A stretch of DNA of 15,239 nucleotides, taken from CAIQIA01 sp049317465. Lineage in GTDB: Bacteria; Cyanobacteriota; Cyanobacteriia; PCC-6307; Cyanobiaceae. Shown piece after piece: positions 12,747 through 15,239 of the stretch. The stretch is taken from contig JBMOIF010000055.1 in NCBI GenBank assembly GCA_049317465.1, forward strand, positions 1 through 15,239, written 5' to 3'. The stretch's first letter is position 1. The number at the start of each line of letters is the position of its first letter. Made by a program: the position numbers and the translations under genes. Under the pieces are notes generated by a model, which saw only the letters and a program-made list of their open reading frames with translations, had not been told where the DNA came from and ran no database searches.

Positions 12747-13797
12747 GTGGTCGGGGCGGGCGTCATTGGTCTGACGACGGCCTGGCAGCTTCAGCGTCAC
12801 GGCATGGCCGTGACGCTGATCGACCCCTATCCCGGCGGGCTCCAGGAGGAGGGCAGCGGCAGCAGCGCTGCGCTGGGCCTGCTGATGGCCCAGGTGTTCC
12901 ACCGGAGCCGGGGTCGTGCCTGGCGACTGAGGCAGCAGGCCCTGGCCCTCTGGGCGGCGTGGCGCCACGACCTGTCGCTCCCCTGGCGCCCGGGGCTGCT
13001 GATGCTGGCCGCCTCGGCCGCCGAGGCTGAACGCCAGCGGTCCCTGGTCGCCGAACGCCAGGCCCTCGGACTGCCCCTGAGCTGGTGGCCACCGGCACCG
13101 CTGGCGGCCCTCGACCCGGCGGTGCCCGGTGGCGGCACCTGGGGAGCACTGCATTCCGCCGCCGATGGCCAGATCGACCCCCCGCTGGTGCTCGAGCGCC
13201 TGCGGCAGGCCTTCCTGGCCGCGGGCGGCACCTGGCTGACCGACCGGGCCGTGGCCCTCGAGGCCGCCGCCGGTCCCGACCGCTGGCGGCTGCAGCTCGC
13301 CGGTGGCGGAAACCGACGCGGCCCCTGGCTGGTGCTGGCGGCCGGCCTGGGCAGCGGGGCCCTGCTGCATCGCCTTGGCCCCAGCTGGGCGGGCGGCCTC
13401 GCCCAGGAGCCGGTGCTGGGCCAGGCCCTGGAGCTGCAGCTGCCCCCGGGCGTCAGCGCAGAACACTGGCCCGGCAGCCTCTGCTGGCAGGGCATCAACC
13501 TGGTGCCACGGCCAAACGGACGCCTCTGGCTGGGGGCCACCCTCGAGCCGGGCACGACGGCCGGCGCGGCTGCCCTCGCGGATCTGCGGCAGCTGGGCGG
13601 TGCGGCCCCTCCCTGGTTGGCCGAGGCGACGGTGCTGCGCCAGTGGCAGGGGCTGCGCAGCCGCCCCACACAACAACCGGCCCCGGTTCTGGTGGAACCG
13701 GAGCCGGGATTGCTGCTGCTGGGCGGGGCCTACCGCAACGGCGTGCTGCTGGCGCCGGCCTGCGCCACATGGGCGCAGGAGCGCATCAGCCGGAACG

Positions 13798-13814
<17 letters not shown>
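12747..13814 (+). CDS. DAO-family FAD-dependent oxidoreductase (glycine/D-amino acid oxidase-like)
   Basis: 355 residues from the GTG at 12747. The N-terminus is a dinucleotide-binding fold, VVGAGVIGLTTAWQLQRHG followed by VTLIDP, then SGSSAALGLLMAQVFHRSRG. Mid-protein ADGQIDPPLVLERLRQAFLA and late LVPRPNGRLWLGATLEPGT and LLLLGGAYRNGVLLAP fit DadA/ThiO-type amine or amino acid oxidases; the substrate is unknown. The GTG removes the residues that normally precede the first beta strand (the frame reads PVLVVGAG before it), and the frame has no ATG, GTG or TTG in the preceding 20 codons; a CTG start at 12723 or 12744 is possible. It starts 10 bp after the psbQ stop, suggesting translational coupling. 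Its last 17 bases overlap the dnaK 3' end on the other strand. Confidence 0.82.

Positions 13815-15239
<1,425 letters not shown>

Overview
The window comes from a very GC-rich cyanobacterium, most likely an alpha-picocyanobacterium of the Cyanobium/Synechococcus type. The support is a PsbQ (CyanoQ) lipoprotein gene, a phosphoketolase-acetate kinase pair, a PurU and DnaK of cyanobacterial type, three copies of the HIP1 octamer, and extremely tight gene packing. The genus is an inference from gene content and composition.

Layout: (1) 1-242 is the C-terminal end of aconitase B (acnB). (2) 324-905 encodes a lipoprotein with six exact-length 11-residue repeats, followed by a strong inverted repeat. 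(3) 906-1186 has no intact gene. It holds that terminator-like hairpin, a 28-codon remnant resembling a VapB-type antitoxin N-terminus on the minus strand, and a 13-bp tandem repeat. (4) 1187-2770 is a radical SAM protein with an N-terminal B12-binding-like region, overlapping tail to tail with (5) a minus-strand pair, purU (4053-4907) followed by an O-antigen ligase-like membrane protein (2730-4031). (6) 4956-6950, divergent from purU, is the most unusual gene. A degenerate NtrC-type AAA+ domain (altered Walker A, Walker B Glu replaced by Lys, GAFTGA loop absent) is fused to a NapH/CcoG-like polytopic membrane iron-sulfur protein. (7) 7019-10531 holds xfp phosphoketolase and ackA acetate kinase, 9 bp apart. 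(8) 10488-12083 (minus) is a GMC-family oxidoreductase whose end overlaps ackA. (9) psbQ and a DAO-family FAD oxidoreductase (12179-13814) run plus-strand and converge on dnaK (13798 to the window edge, minus), which lacks its N-terminus here.

Functional reading: xfp and ackA together turn xylulose-5-P or fructose-6-P into acetyl-P and then acetate plus ATP, a carbon-saving and dark or fermentative energy route. The AAA/iron-sulfur fusion lies 68 bp upstream on the same strand and could be a redox-linked partner, but this is inference from position. The other genes look like unrelated housekeeping (TCA cycle, one-carbon, photosystem II, chaperone) packed together, with all three convergent pairs overlapping at their 3' ends. 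No rRNA, tRNA, CRISPR array, insertion sequence or prophage was seen.
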